DNA of 44,234 nt from Acanthaster planci. Taxonomy: Eukaryota; Echinodermata; Asteroidea; Valvatida; Acanthasteridae. How positions within the stretch are numbered: position 1 is the stretch's first letter; the number at the start of each line of letters is the position of its first letter. The DNA lies in the NCBI RefSeq assembly GCF_001949145.1, contig NW_019091559.1, positions 717,214 to 761,447 of the forward strand, given 5' to 3'. Of this stretch, positions 24,338 to 36,379 are shown piece after piece. The notes below the pieces were generated by a model. That model was given only the letters and a program-made list of their open reading frames with translations. It made no database searches and had not been told where the DNA came from. Both the position numbers and the translations under genes were made by a program.

Positions 24338-27300
24338 GTAAGTCACCAGACTGGTAATCTACATCTCAAAGGAGGATAGTTATTGATGAAGGAAGGCCAT
24401 GCTGAAAAAATTTTACAAACCAAAATATGGCCAATCTTACATCAAAATCCTCTAAAACTACAACTTAGCAGGCCTTGATCTTTACCGTGATCACCGCAGC
24501 CAATGGCCGTGTGCCCTTCCAAGTTGGCCATAATGCCCTTCCAAAAAACTCACATGTCGCGGCCACCTTGGCCAGCGTGCCCTTCCCCCTTTGCTGCCGG
24601 CCGTATGTGTAATAAGAGTGTACCATGTAAGCCTATGCATGTTGTGCGATTCCGAATTTGGGTTGCGTTCGAGCGAGGTACTCGTGCTAACCCGAGTACT
24701 ATTCCGAGCGCTCGAACGGCAGGAGTACCGTACACTCAGGTTTTGAGGAGTAACCGCGCGAACGCAGCCTTGCATATCATATATTATATTTTAAACTTAC
24801 AAGTAGTTTACGGGGATTAGGAATCCTTGAATTCTAATGGGAAAGGGATACAAAATCTAAGCAAGCATTAAATCAGAGGCTGGATTCTGAAGGAAAAAAT
24901 TGTCTGGGTAATTGTAATTTGTAATTAATTAAAAATGAACATTACAATTTAATACAGGGAATGCGACAAATTCAGCAATAGTAGCAGCATGATAAACGCC
25001 TTTTATTGAAGGGGGATGGCATGGTGTACAAGAACTGAACAATAGCTTATAGGCCTACTCATGACATGATTGGTTGTCAAAAATGTAAATCAAAGGTTTC
25101 CAAATCATTGGCTTTGGTGCCCCCTCGGGCTGGCCTGCTGCCTTGTTGAAATTTGATGAAGGCAAGGCCAAAGTGGCCTGCCCCATTTCCCCCCAAGATT
25201 GAGGCCTGCTTAGTGAAGATTAGTCCATGTATTTCACCTGCAAAGTTTGAATTTTCCAACATGAATCTTATGTACATGTGTAACGGTTGAAACTTGAACC
25301 AGGAAAATTATTTTTTAACAGGAAGTTCAGGTTTGAATCATAGTGCCATTGTGTAAAAAGCATGTAACAACATTGTTTTTTAGTCAACTGTTGATACCAA
25401 GGCCCGATAAAGTGATTTCAAGTGTAGTTGAGGCCATCCGGGTTAAGCTGAATGTTCACAAAAACAGGTCACAAACTGCAGTAGCTTGATTTATTGGACA
25501 AATTCTGTTAAGCCTCTTACATAACCTGACTATTAATTTTGGTTAAAGTTTGGCCTTTATTTAGAATTGGCTTCGTACTAAAACTCTGTAAATCCTTATT
25601 GTAACCTGTTGGATTGGCAGACTGAATATTGTCGGATTTAGCACAAATTCTCAGTAATGTGGCAGGATTAAAAGTGACAAGTATTCTTTATTTTGTATTA
25701 CCCAAGAAACATCCATTGTCAAACTGCTAATCAAGTTTTTCATTGCTGTCTTCTTTTACTCTTCTCCCTTCTTTTCTTCAGAGGAGGCAGAGAATAGACC
25801 GATCGATGATAGGACTACCAACAAATTTCATCCACACGGGTCACATAGGGTCAGGAGATATGTCACCGCAGCATGAGCTTCAAGAACAAAATAATGTAAG
25901 TTATTGATGTTACGGAGGCTACAGCTTGGATGTAATGTATTCTGTCGCTCACATTCTCCAACAAGCTGTTTACGGTCAAACCTTATTAATTTAGTAAGAG
26001 CAGTGTTAGTACAACATTCTGTTTATAACAAGGAAATGTTTTGGTCCCAATCATTTTATTTTTCATTGTTTTGATTCCTGATAATGAAAACTTCCTGTTA
26101 TTACCAAGTCATCTGCAAAGTCCATAGAACCTCTTCTTAACATGGTTCCTCAAAACTCATATGCCAATGTTAAATTTAGCAGATGTAATAGAGCATAGCT
26201 TGAACATACTGCTGTCCTGAGCTGAGTTGTTGCTGAGCTGTAATATGCAAAGATTTTGTTGATAAACCTCAAAAGCACTGTCAATTGACCATGACAAAAT
26301 AAAAATCATTCATGGCTACCCATAGGTTAGGTCAAACTGTTATTAAAAAACTACCGGTATGAATTCTTGAAACGTTGTTTTCACACAAACTCCCGATGGT
26401 TATTCCAAATTCATGGAGAGGTTTTATAGGATTTTGGAAGATTGTGAAAAGTACTGCTTACTACATACATGTAACTTTGTGCGGAGTGTAATACAGCTTT
26501 AAAGTTATACAAAGGATGTGCCATCGGTTTCCTGCACAGGGTGGAATAGGAAGTTACCTGGCATGAGCACTTTGTTTGAAGTTCTGCAATGTAGACCTGG
26601 TTTGTATGTAATATTGCATGTTGTTGAGTAGTCTCAGAATACTTCAGGCCATTTTGCTTTGTTGTAAACACACAGACAAGACTGCTGAGGGTATTTCTGG
26701 ATTTGCTTACATGTACATGTATGTCTGGCACTCAAAACCTTTGTCATGAATTCAATACTTTGACCTTGACCAACACCCATACACTGCTTTGTCAGTTGTG
26801 AAGACCAAAAAAGCTTTCCAAAGTTTTTGTTACTATTTCAAAAGTGATTGTGTTTTAATGCTCCTTTCCCTCAAGTACCGTCTGTATTGAGTTAATGATA
26901 AATGTCTGGCATAAGTACACATGACTGCACACATAAAGCCAGTTGTATTAGATTTTGGCAGGACTGCCTGCAGTCAGTTCACTTCAAGTTCATTGATTGG
27001 TCATTTGAAAGGAAACTCCTATTGGTTAGTGGAATGCATAGATTTAGAAATGTTAAGTTATATACATGTAGATGTACATGTATACAAACAGACCTACATG
27101 TACATGTACGGTGTAGTACAGTGATAGTATATCCTGAAATTATCAGACTAAACAAACCATACAGATGTGTAGTAAGTACAGTGTACATGTACTCCCCCTT
27201 CTCCAAATTGTTACATTCTGAAGACTCTCCTTGCATCAAAGAGCAGGACCAAAAAATGTGAGGAATATCAGTACTTGCCACGTTTAACTTAAATTAAATT

Positions 27301-29495
27301 GTTTTCATGAATTAGCATTGCTTTCTTTGACATATGGAAATTTCCACTGTTTGAAAAGGAAATTACCAACTTTTTACTTCTTACTGTGATGTTGAAGAAG
27401 GTGTAGGAATAAGTTGTAGTTGATGTGTCTTGTTGGAAAGAGTTGTTTACTTGTAAAGGATTATGAGATTTTGTTTCCAACCATTCTCAAGGCAGCAGCA
27501 CCAAACAAAGGGTTTTTCCATTTTGTTTTAAACTGAAGAGAAAGTTGTTAAATTCTGTAAATTTTTCAAGGTGTGACTGGTTCAGATTTGATGGGTACCC
27601 AGAAAAAGGGAAGGAGTTGTGGTTTATAACTTATTCCAATGTTTTCATGGTTTTGCCTGAGGTCAGCGCCATGAACCAAATCACTGTAGTCTTGAAGTAT
27701 TGAACATTTACAGATCATGACCAGCCACTGTGGATGGACAGATCGTAATGAACATGTACATGTACCTGCAAACCACTGTGTTAATTTTGTTTAAAATGTA
27801 CACAGTTTAAGTTAAAGTACTTTTTTCATTCCTTTTTTCTTCAGCATTTAAACTCTATCCAAGTACAGATGCAATCAAAAGGTGGTTATAGTGGTCCCCC
27901 TGTCGTAGATTTTCATCGAAATCTCATTGACGTTAAAAGAGTACCAGGTAAGTTCTGGTCTTGACATTTTCAAAATGGACCACTAATAAAGCTAAAAAGG
28001 GTCACTTAGTCATTACCACAAGTTCTGTTCACAATGTGGTTTCTTTTCCCGGATGGCCATAAGAGAAGTGCACTTCACTGCACTCCATTTATGGTTTACA
28101 TGTCCTTGAGAAGTAAATGTATAAAATGCCATATTATTTAGAGTTATTTTACAACCAATAGCTGATATTTACTGAAGTAGATTTGTAGAGGGGATCTTTT
28201 AATATGGCCTTTATTACTTTTTCCCCCAGAATATTCTTAAAACTAAAACAGCATTGAAAATATGAGATTTGAAGCTCCTTTTCTCAAATGAAAATATACA
28301 TTTGGCTGGTGTTAGACACAACAACACTAGAAAAAGTAGCTTGTGGTCTACAGGGATTAAAAAAGACTTTGTCTTGCTATCTTTGCCTTGCTACTGACTA
28401 GCCAACACGGCAGCTACCTATTACCATCAATTTCCTGACTACAAATGTTTTGCATGTCCCAGCCACGCATGGAACTCTGCATCCCCTGCCAGGAAACGAT
28501 GAATTTGAGCTACAGAGATTGCATGAGTTGGCAGTGAAAAACACACAGGCAGTTCAGTCACAAAAAAGGGAGAGGCAAACAAACTAGGTGTGGAATGGGC
28601 ACCTGATGAGTTGCGTTTGGCCAACTTCATTTAGGATATAAAAATAAAGTGCTAATAACAAGGACTTTATAAATAATCTTGTACATGTACATGTAGGCAC
28701 TTTTATGAATTTCAGGGTTTTTTGAGGTGGATACATTTTTATAAGGCCATTTTTTGGTACCATTTAACATGTTTAACACATTTGCTTTCATTGTAACCAT
28801 ATGCACATTATTCACTAAAAAGTGATAGATTTCTGTGACGGAAGTGCTCTGGCTTAGATCATAATCTTAAATTTGAATGATACTGGTTTGTTGTGTGTGT
28901 TTCTATGTGAACACATTCAGCACCAGTAATCTTCAAATGCAATGTCGTATTCTGATTTAATGTACATGTATGTGGGGTTTCAAGAATGACAAAGTTGTGT
29001 TATAATGATAATGACAAGATAACAGGAATGACCTCACCATTAAGTTATTAGCCAGGTGGGCTAAATACAATATTCAAAAAAGTTAAGGACCACTTTTTTT
29101 AACTTGTAGTTTTTTTTTCCGAGCAATGAGTGAGATCTAGTTCTTTCATTTTGTGTTTGTCTAGATGGTGTTCTCATTGGAATAAAAATTTTGAAAAATG
29201 GTCCAAAACATCTAATGCACATTTTCAGCAGTAAAATATCTGATATAAAAAGTATACACAAAATAAAAAGTGGTCCTTAACTCTTATTGAGTAGTGTACA
29301 TAACAACAAACTACATGTAGATCAACTTTCATTTTAGGCCAATTTTCCATCATCCGTTTCTAACCAGTTCATCTAATGCAATAATGTCACTGCATTTATA
29401 TGTAGACGAAAATTCCTGACCTCGGCTCATAAACCTTCAAATTTTATCAAGTAATATTTAATTAATATTCTTATTTTATAGGAGATAGTGACTAA
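24284..29495 (+). CDS. CDC42SE: CDC42 small effector protein (SPEC family), complete
   Basis: Four exons, 24284..24337, 25782..25895, 27845..27947 and 29482..29495 (TAA), join in frame to 94 residues; vertebrate CDC42SE1/2 have about 79-84. The N-terminus [18 protein letters not shown] keeps the paired cysteines C10 and C11 that are palmitoylated in the vertebrate proteins and hold them at the plasma membrane. The CRIB motif is intact at 23-41 ([19 protein letters not shown]), including I, P and both H residues that bind GTP-loaded CDC42. The later [13 protein letters not shown] matches the family [12 protein letters not shown] block. The end ([18 protein letters not shown]) is not conserved. 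The family tunes CDC42 signalling to actin. SE1 and SE2 cannot be separated here; an invertebrate single ancestor is likely. Exon 4 is followed by a donor-like CAG|GTAATG at 29541, so it may be spliced onward (see the 33691 exon). Confidence 0.93.
24661..24769. mobile_element. Short inverted-repeat element (hAT-like MITE candidate)
   Basis: The left end GGTTGCGTTCGAGCGAGGTA and the reverse complement of the right end, GGCTGCGTTCGCGCGGTTAC, agree at most positions over about 20 bases, and the interior is markedly CpG-rich in AT-rich surroundings. It lies in intron 1 of the CDC42SE coding region. Size and ends suit a non-autonomous DNA transposon, but no 8-bp target duplication is visible, so the hAT assignment is weak. 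Confidence 0.45.
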
Positions 29496-32400
29496 GTGCT
29501 CTGCAGTTATCTGTGTGTACTTCAAAGGAGCTGTTGTTCAGGTAATGTGAGAATGCCCAAGCATTGCAGAGGCAAGTTGAGACACCTGTTAGTCACCACC
29601 TCAGTGGGCATCAGTTGTGTGCTATGTGTGTGCCAAGTGTAAGGATTGCTTCTTTGAATGGATCAGCTCCCTATATTTTTTCCATTCTGATGGAGCAGGA
29701 TATCCATAGCACCCATGTAACAAACTCAAACCTTACTCCAGAATACGTCAGAGGTCATTTAGAATCTACATGTATCTATAAATACCGGCAATAGACTAGC
29801 CAGGAGTATGTCGATCATTTTACTCTAGTGCAGGTGAAAACTTGCTGAGTGTGACTCTTTGCAAAAACTTGATAATGAACGACACAATACTTAAAAAAAT
29901 ACTCAAACTTTACAACCGACATATTGACTTTCAGATCTATCTATTATTTGGTCTTCCAAAACACACTGTATGCTAAACTTTTGTGCAATTATCAAGGGAT
30001 TAGGGCCTAAATATATAAAATGACAATCATAAGACAAGTCTAATGTAACAGTGTGTATGTTGCAAGGAAGTTCATTTTTAGCTGCGGTGAACATTAGAAT
30101 GTTAAGCCTTTTCACACAATTTTTACCCTATACCTTGTCCACAGCCTAAAAAGCAAAGATACATGTTCAAGTAAACATTAAAAATACCAGGGTTTGGTAT
30201 ACCCCCAAATCATCTACAGGTACATGTACATGTATATCTGAAAATACAGTAGAAACATGTTAGAGGATGGCCATCCCTTCTGCTTCATATCTGTACAAGA
30301 ATTCTTTGGAGAAATATCCTTCAAGACTGTTGGTATGCTGAAATATCTACAGTGAATGAAGACACTGAATATCAATAAACACTGAAATCTGTAAACCAAA
30401 GGAAAACCTTCAGACAAAAGCCAAATTCTGCATCTTTATACTGTGGTCACATTTATGTACATGGAGGCAGAGAATGTATCAAATATGAAGTGCTGAAATA
30501 ATGAACAATTAAACAAATAAACCTTTGGAAATTAAAGTTTACTGTGTTGAAGTTAAGTTAAAAACCCAACCTGAAACAAGAGTTGATAACTTCCTGTTTT
30601 CATTTCCAAGCTGTTAATGGTACAATAACTTCTGCCCTATTTCAAGAATGTGCATAGAGCTATTAAAAATGCAAATGTACACCTACAAGTACATGTATGT
30701 GCACGTGCATACAATAGTATAATATCTTGCCTGTGCAAGTTTCAATCTTCAGATAAAGCCAATGTACATACAGCTTTGGCATTTCCTGTTCAACCTACGG
30801 ATTGTTTTCCTCTTTTTTGACGTCCAGATTCTGAACATGGTGTGAAAGGAATCACTGTTTTAAAAAATATCGCGAACCCTTCCATCATTTAGCTGCTCTA
30901 TAAAGCAAAGTTTAGAGCATTGACTGAAGCTAGGCATTCTTTGAACATTTCCTATGAGGAGACTATTATTCCAGTTTACTTGCATTGTACAGCGTGTATC
31001 ATACTAAGATATGTAGAGTTTATGAGTCCATGGGCCAACATAATGGGAGCACTGATTTACAGTCAGTTGTTCTTTGGGTTTCAATTGAGCCTTTTGGAGT
31101 TGGCAAATAAAGAGTGCAGATGAGCTACATTTAGCTAAATTTAAAGGTTCCTGCCTCGTTCAAATTTAAAACTGTGATACTAAGTCTTAGTAGGTTTACA
31201 TAATAATTTATGTACAAATTGCATGTAGAAACTGTAAAAGTGCATGGACATGTTCCCTGACCATTCCAATGTGGATTTTGTAAACATCTGTTGTGTGTGT
31301 GTCATTGCCCAGACACCATAAAGAGGAATATTGGTGTTATATCTGCCCACAATGTTCCTCAGTTCAATATACATGTATTTACTTGCACCTAACCTAAGCA
31401 ACTTTCAATAGGTCAGCTTCACCACATGTAGTAAAGGGTACTAGAAATGAACCAAGACTAGACATAAGCCAATGTTTAATTGATGCTCTTGAAGTTCCTT
31501 ACAAAAACATGTACATGTACTGTCAACTGGAACTGACGGTTCTTGGGCAGCTAGGGTGACACATTTGTGTGGAAATAATTCTTCCAGGAAATCCTGTGTT
31601 TGTGGGATCAGTGAATACTTCCTACTTGGTTAGGTTTTAGCTTTGCTTGTTTCTGTATTTGATACAAGTCGATGTACATGTACTGATGTATGCGGTGATT
31701 ACAAAAGAACTGTGGTAAAACTCTGGACATGTTCAAAATAAGAGATTGTTAACACAAATTGGTCAATTTCCCTCGCCTAGTTCAACCTTGGATGACTCAC
31801 TCCTAGCTTAATCTTGTTTCAAAAGGTACATGGAACTAAATGCACTGGTAGGATATAACCTGAGTTGGGTGTTTATCAATTTTGGACTCAAGATTGCACA
31901 TTTTGTCAGTCATTGGATGCTATTTCATGGCTTGTTTCAAAACAGTCCTGTGCCTCAACATCATTTGGAATGACTGAACATTTCATTTGTACTTGATCAA
32001 AGATTAAAACATGGGCCCAACTTTCTTCCAAACATCCCTTACTTTGCTACAGTCATATCCAACTTGTGTTGGGTCTTCACATGCAACACATTTTCAGGCT
32101 GAAAATATAACAATGATCGCTCCCATTTGTCCCTTGTCTAATAAACCAGACTCTCCAAATACAGTGTACATGGTGTAAATGAACATATAGAAATGCAGTG
32201 AAGACCCGTCTAGCACCACAAAGCTCAAAAAGTTTTTTATACTCGTATAAGAGCAGATCACATCTTATTAAATTACACTTAAAAATCTTGACAGACAGAA
32301 CTTTTTGATGTTACAACAGCCTGTAGAGATTAAAAAAGTACATCCTTAAGGGCATAATACAGGTACCTTGTATTATTCCATGAATAGATTTTGGCAGTTT

Positions 32401-33690
32401 AGATGTCTTGTTAAATTTCCCATTATGGCTGAAAAGATTTATTTTGCATGATTTTATAAATAACTTTCTTAAGAAATTTTTTCAGGGGATGGAAAAGTGC
32501 CTTGGTGTAAAAAGAAAAAATCCTGGTGCAACCTTTTTTGTTAAATGTTGTAAATATAAATGTTAATTCTTGAAGGGTTGCAGTTACACTTAGGCGGTCA
32601 AGGTTGTGTTGTTCTTAATTGGGACCTGTTATTAATTGGGCATTGGAAATTTGTCTGGGAAAGTGATTTGCATTCATAAATTCATGATGCAGCATACACA
32701 CATTGCAGTGAATTAGAGTGTGCATGTATGCACTACTTTGTGTTTCTACTCCCACATAAAGTAGTCCCTTGGCTTTTTCCCCTTTACTCAGTTTCAATAT
32801 CAAAAAGTGTTGAAGATTATCAAACAAAAACTGCTGAACTTACAAGCATAGTCATTCTACCTTAGATAATACTTCCGGAAGAAATTCTAAGGCTTTCAAT
32901 CATCAGTGCTGACCTGTTAAACTCTGTGTGAATTTTCTCTTGTGTTTCATTTTGTAATGAGTAAAGCATGTTCAGTCCAGGCTTCATTTTGCTCAATAAT
33001 AGCATGAACACATACTCATTGACACTTTATGGAAATTCTTTGTGTGGTTAGCAAACATTACAGTATCCTTCCCCAAATAGCTCTTGAACTACCGGTAACA
33101 ATTTGGTGTACATGTATGTTTGAATAGTATGCATCCTTTCCTGTACATTTAAACTCTACATTTGGATATACAGTATAAATTAATATCTTTATAGAATGTT
33201 GAATTTTTTTGGTGTTTCTTAGAAATGAAAGCTCTAAACGATCTGGAACTATATTTTGCGAATATTAAATGTTTTCAGATCTACATCTTTTTTGTAGTGT
33301 TGCTGAAACTACTTGTAGATGCCTTGTTTTCCCTTTCAGTTTCTATGTAACTATCTACTTGCAGAGTGGTGATAGTTGGAATTATTTTATCATGACAGTG
33401 GCCACTTTTTAACTTTAATTTTTGACTTTAATTTTTGAATTTTGTTATCTGTAGAAATTGTTTGCTTGAATTTCGGGCTATTTATGTGCACAAATTGGGT
33501 CTCTTTTAAACACGATTCAACAGAAAGTTGATTTTAATGCAACCTCTTTTGTTGTGAATTGTATTAAAAGTGGATTTATTTTATCTTTCAAGTTTAAGTA
33601 CATTCCATGTAAAAAGTACATTGAACTTGAATTATTTGTACGTCATGTCAACTGGTGATAATTTTCAATTTGATTTTTATTTAATTTCAG
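29496..33690. other. Downstream region of CDC42SE (intron and/or 3' UTR)
   Basis: AT-rich, with no recognised coding sequence. Scattered ACATGTAC tracts occur (about 30222, 30691, 31508, 31673 and 33109). If the gene ends at 29495 this is 3' UTR and intergenic DNA; if the donor at 29541 or 27948 splices to 33691, it is an intron. Confidence 0.4.
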
Positions 33691-34008
33691 GCAATCCTGA
33701 ACGGACATGAATCATGCAAGTCAGTTATTGAGTTCAGTGTGATATGGTTGATATTCTGAAATGTTAAGGCAGCAGTCAAAATGTGCATCTCTGAAAATGC
33801 CATGGACATTTGTTTCTCATGTCTTGTAGGTTTTGAAGCTCTACAAATTTGCTAGAGAAATACACACTTCTGAATAGTCTTATTTTTGTGATTTCATCCT
33901 CTTGAATTGTCTACACTTTTCTACTGAATGTCTTTATGTAATCTAGAATCATGTACATTGTAAATTTTTCACATAATTAGTACCTTTTCAAAGACATTGT
34001 TAAATAAA
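33691..34008 (+). other. Possible alternative last exon / 3' UTR exon of CDC42SE
   Basis: A strong acceptor (TTTATTTAATTTCAG) ends at 33690. Joined to the donor after 27947, the downstream exon reads G-N-P-E-R-T-stop (TGA 33708-33710), giving a 96-residue isoform with a different C-terminus. Joined after 29541 it would be purely 3' UTR. AATAAA occurs at 34003-34008, and a second at 34232-34237. The exon is inferred from signals only. Confidence 0.4.
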
Positions 34009-34237
34009 TGTAGAATCATGATCATGCTAAATTGGGAATGTTTGCACCTACAGATATTTTGGCATGTATTGAAGATGCTTTTTGGTCAGTGATTTAGTCA
34101 TTGTCACTGAAGAATTTGAAAACATTGTGGGTGGAAAAAATGTGACTTTTCTTTCTGTGCACTGGAGTCGAATTTTATTTTGCTCAAAAGAGACAAACCT
34201 TTAAAGTCTGTCTTCATGAATGGGAATGAAGAATAAA

Positions 34238-36379
34238 TGATGGATCTGGGTAAAAACAATTCTTATTCCATAAAATGTATTATTAAGTGTGTCTGGTGTC
34301 AGTTTCCCCAAGGTTTGATTGGGGGAGGGCATGGCACCCCTGCCCCCCCAAAAAAACTATAAGGTGTTTTTTTTAAGTCAAGTGAAGATATTAAGTATCT
34401 TTAAAAAAGGTTGTTTTGCTTGGACAGAGCAGTTTTGTTCAGAAACTTGTTTCTGACCAGCTGCTTAATTTGCGCCTGGTGCGATCAGTTAGTGTAAAAG
34501 TGCACCAGGGATGCCAGGGATGCTGCTGACCTGTGTTGCCAAGACCCCCCTCCCCCTAACAAAAGTTTTAGTCTGGCTGCAACCGTGTCAGTTTTTCAGA
34601 ATTGTTCAGACAGATTTTGTAACCAAATGAGAATGCATGACTTGTAACTTATTGTGTGAGTAGGAATTCTCACATTGCATGGAAATTGCATGGCATTTGT
34701 CTGATGTTATATAACAGGTCTTGCCCTTGCCCAACGTATGTTGCTCGAAAACCACAAAGAAACTACATGTGCATGTACCTGAAGCAACCCTGAAGTGTCC
34801 TTGTAATGTTATGAGGTGGCAACTGAACAATCAAATAGTCACTGCTACCACAAAGTGACCAAGTGCCTCCTGAAATCTAACCGAGAGCAAATTTTCTTTC
34901 AGTCCTCAAACTTTTGCATCTACCAAATTTTCCCACATCTGTTACCAATGGTACGTGGGGAAGTTAGTGTTCTGCTTGATTCATGAAATTGAAGTTCAAA
35001 AGCTTGATTTTGCCAAACTGACAGGGGCCGTTCTCATAGCTGGTCTGCCATCCTGTGGTAAGGAATGAACAGGACTCAGCCAGCTCTCAACCTTAAACTT
35101 GCTGTTTAAATTAGAAAATGGAAATCAACGGTGAAATTATGTCATAAATAAGGCAGACTGACATGTATGAGGGTTTGGGGTTCAACCCCCCCTTTGAGCC
35201 ACCAAAAAAAAACCACCAAAAAATGCAAATGCAAGAAAAGACATCTAGTACCCCCTTTTAACCCCATTTTGGAGCCAAACACGTATCACGCACCGATGAA
35301 AGAAATGGTGGTACCGATAGTTTCACCCTCAAACACAACTACAAAGTACAGAAAGGCACCTGCGCATAACATTTAATGATTCTTCAATGGAAGGAAATGA
35401 CAATGTTCCCATGAAGAATACAAACAAACTTGGTACATTTAGTGTCCGGAAATGACTAACTGTGCATGTACACGAGTGATACATAGAACTTTACAGGTGG
35501 ACTTAATATTCGTTGAGAGCAGAATCATAGCCTGTTTGAAGGGTAACATACAACCGGAGAGCGCACAAAAATTCCTGAAAATCACTGAAGAATGTGGACC
35601 AAATGATTTCCATATTCGCAAATCTCATGTGTCTTGACTAGAATCATGTTAAATGTTTAGAAAGTTTGGACCAAGTTGTGAGGACTTGCAAGAGGCCCCA
35701 CAATGTTGTCTGCCCTTACAACTATGAAACAAGTACCACTGACAGATGGGGGGGCATGGTCCCACAAAGTAGTAAAACTTCTGTTTACTGACAAATGAGA
35801 AAAGCGTAGCCATGGCGTCCAAAGGAGTAAAACTTTTGTTTGCTGACAAATGAGAAATTTCCAAAGCATTAAAAAAAGCCCCAACATTTCACCTTACCCC
35901 TTAAAAATGCCACAAATCCTTACACACAGGTATTTCTCCTTTTTGCCCTCCCAGTTCTCTTAGCATGACCCAAAAATTTGGCCTCTGGATTTGCCGTGGT
36001 ATGTACTGTTACATCCTCAGCTATGCATGGCCAACTTGTGTCCTGGCAAGAGACAAACACCACACAGGATACATGTATTTCTGGTTTAACCCTTGTCTTT
36101 TTCATCCATTCAGGAATTCCTGTCCGTTCAAAGTGTTCAAACAGATGACGAAGATCTTCGCAGTTGGTCGAGATAAGCACCAGTAATTCATTCAGTCCAG
36201 AAACCTGCCAGTGGTATATCTAAAAAATTTCTCAAAAAATAAGTGTACAAAGAAAATGTACCAATAAGTAGCTAAGCAGGACTTTGACTTCAGGTTTTTC
36301 CTAAAGAATGGAGAAAACATCACATTACAAAAGAAATGATTGCTTTTTAGCAGCACATAACAACAGGGGCGTAATGTTT
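34238..36379. other. Intergenic region between CDC42SE and the Penelope-like element
   Basis: No gene is recognised. It contains low-complexity C and A runs near 34320-34350 and 35185-35225 and the 55-bp-period duplication at 35766-35858. A minus-strand open frame at 36180-35920 (NCEDLRHLFEHFERTGIPEW) looks somewhat protein-like but matches nothing I know. Confidence 0.4.
35766..35858. repeat. Direct duplication, two 38-bp copies at 55-bp spacing
   Basis: Copies at 35766-35803 and 35821-35858 share GTAAAACTT.TGTTT.CTGACAAATGAGAAA with a few substitutions. They lie in a non-coding stretch. A local duplication is the simplest reading. Confidence 0.8.

Noticed and set aside
24491-24820. Open frames on both strands (about 95-105 codons)
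   Set aside because: They arise from a GC-rich repeat and the MITE-like element at 24661-24769, with no protein family match.
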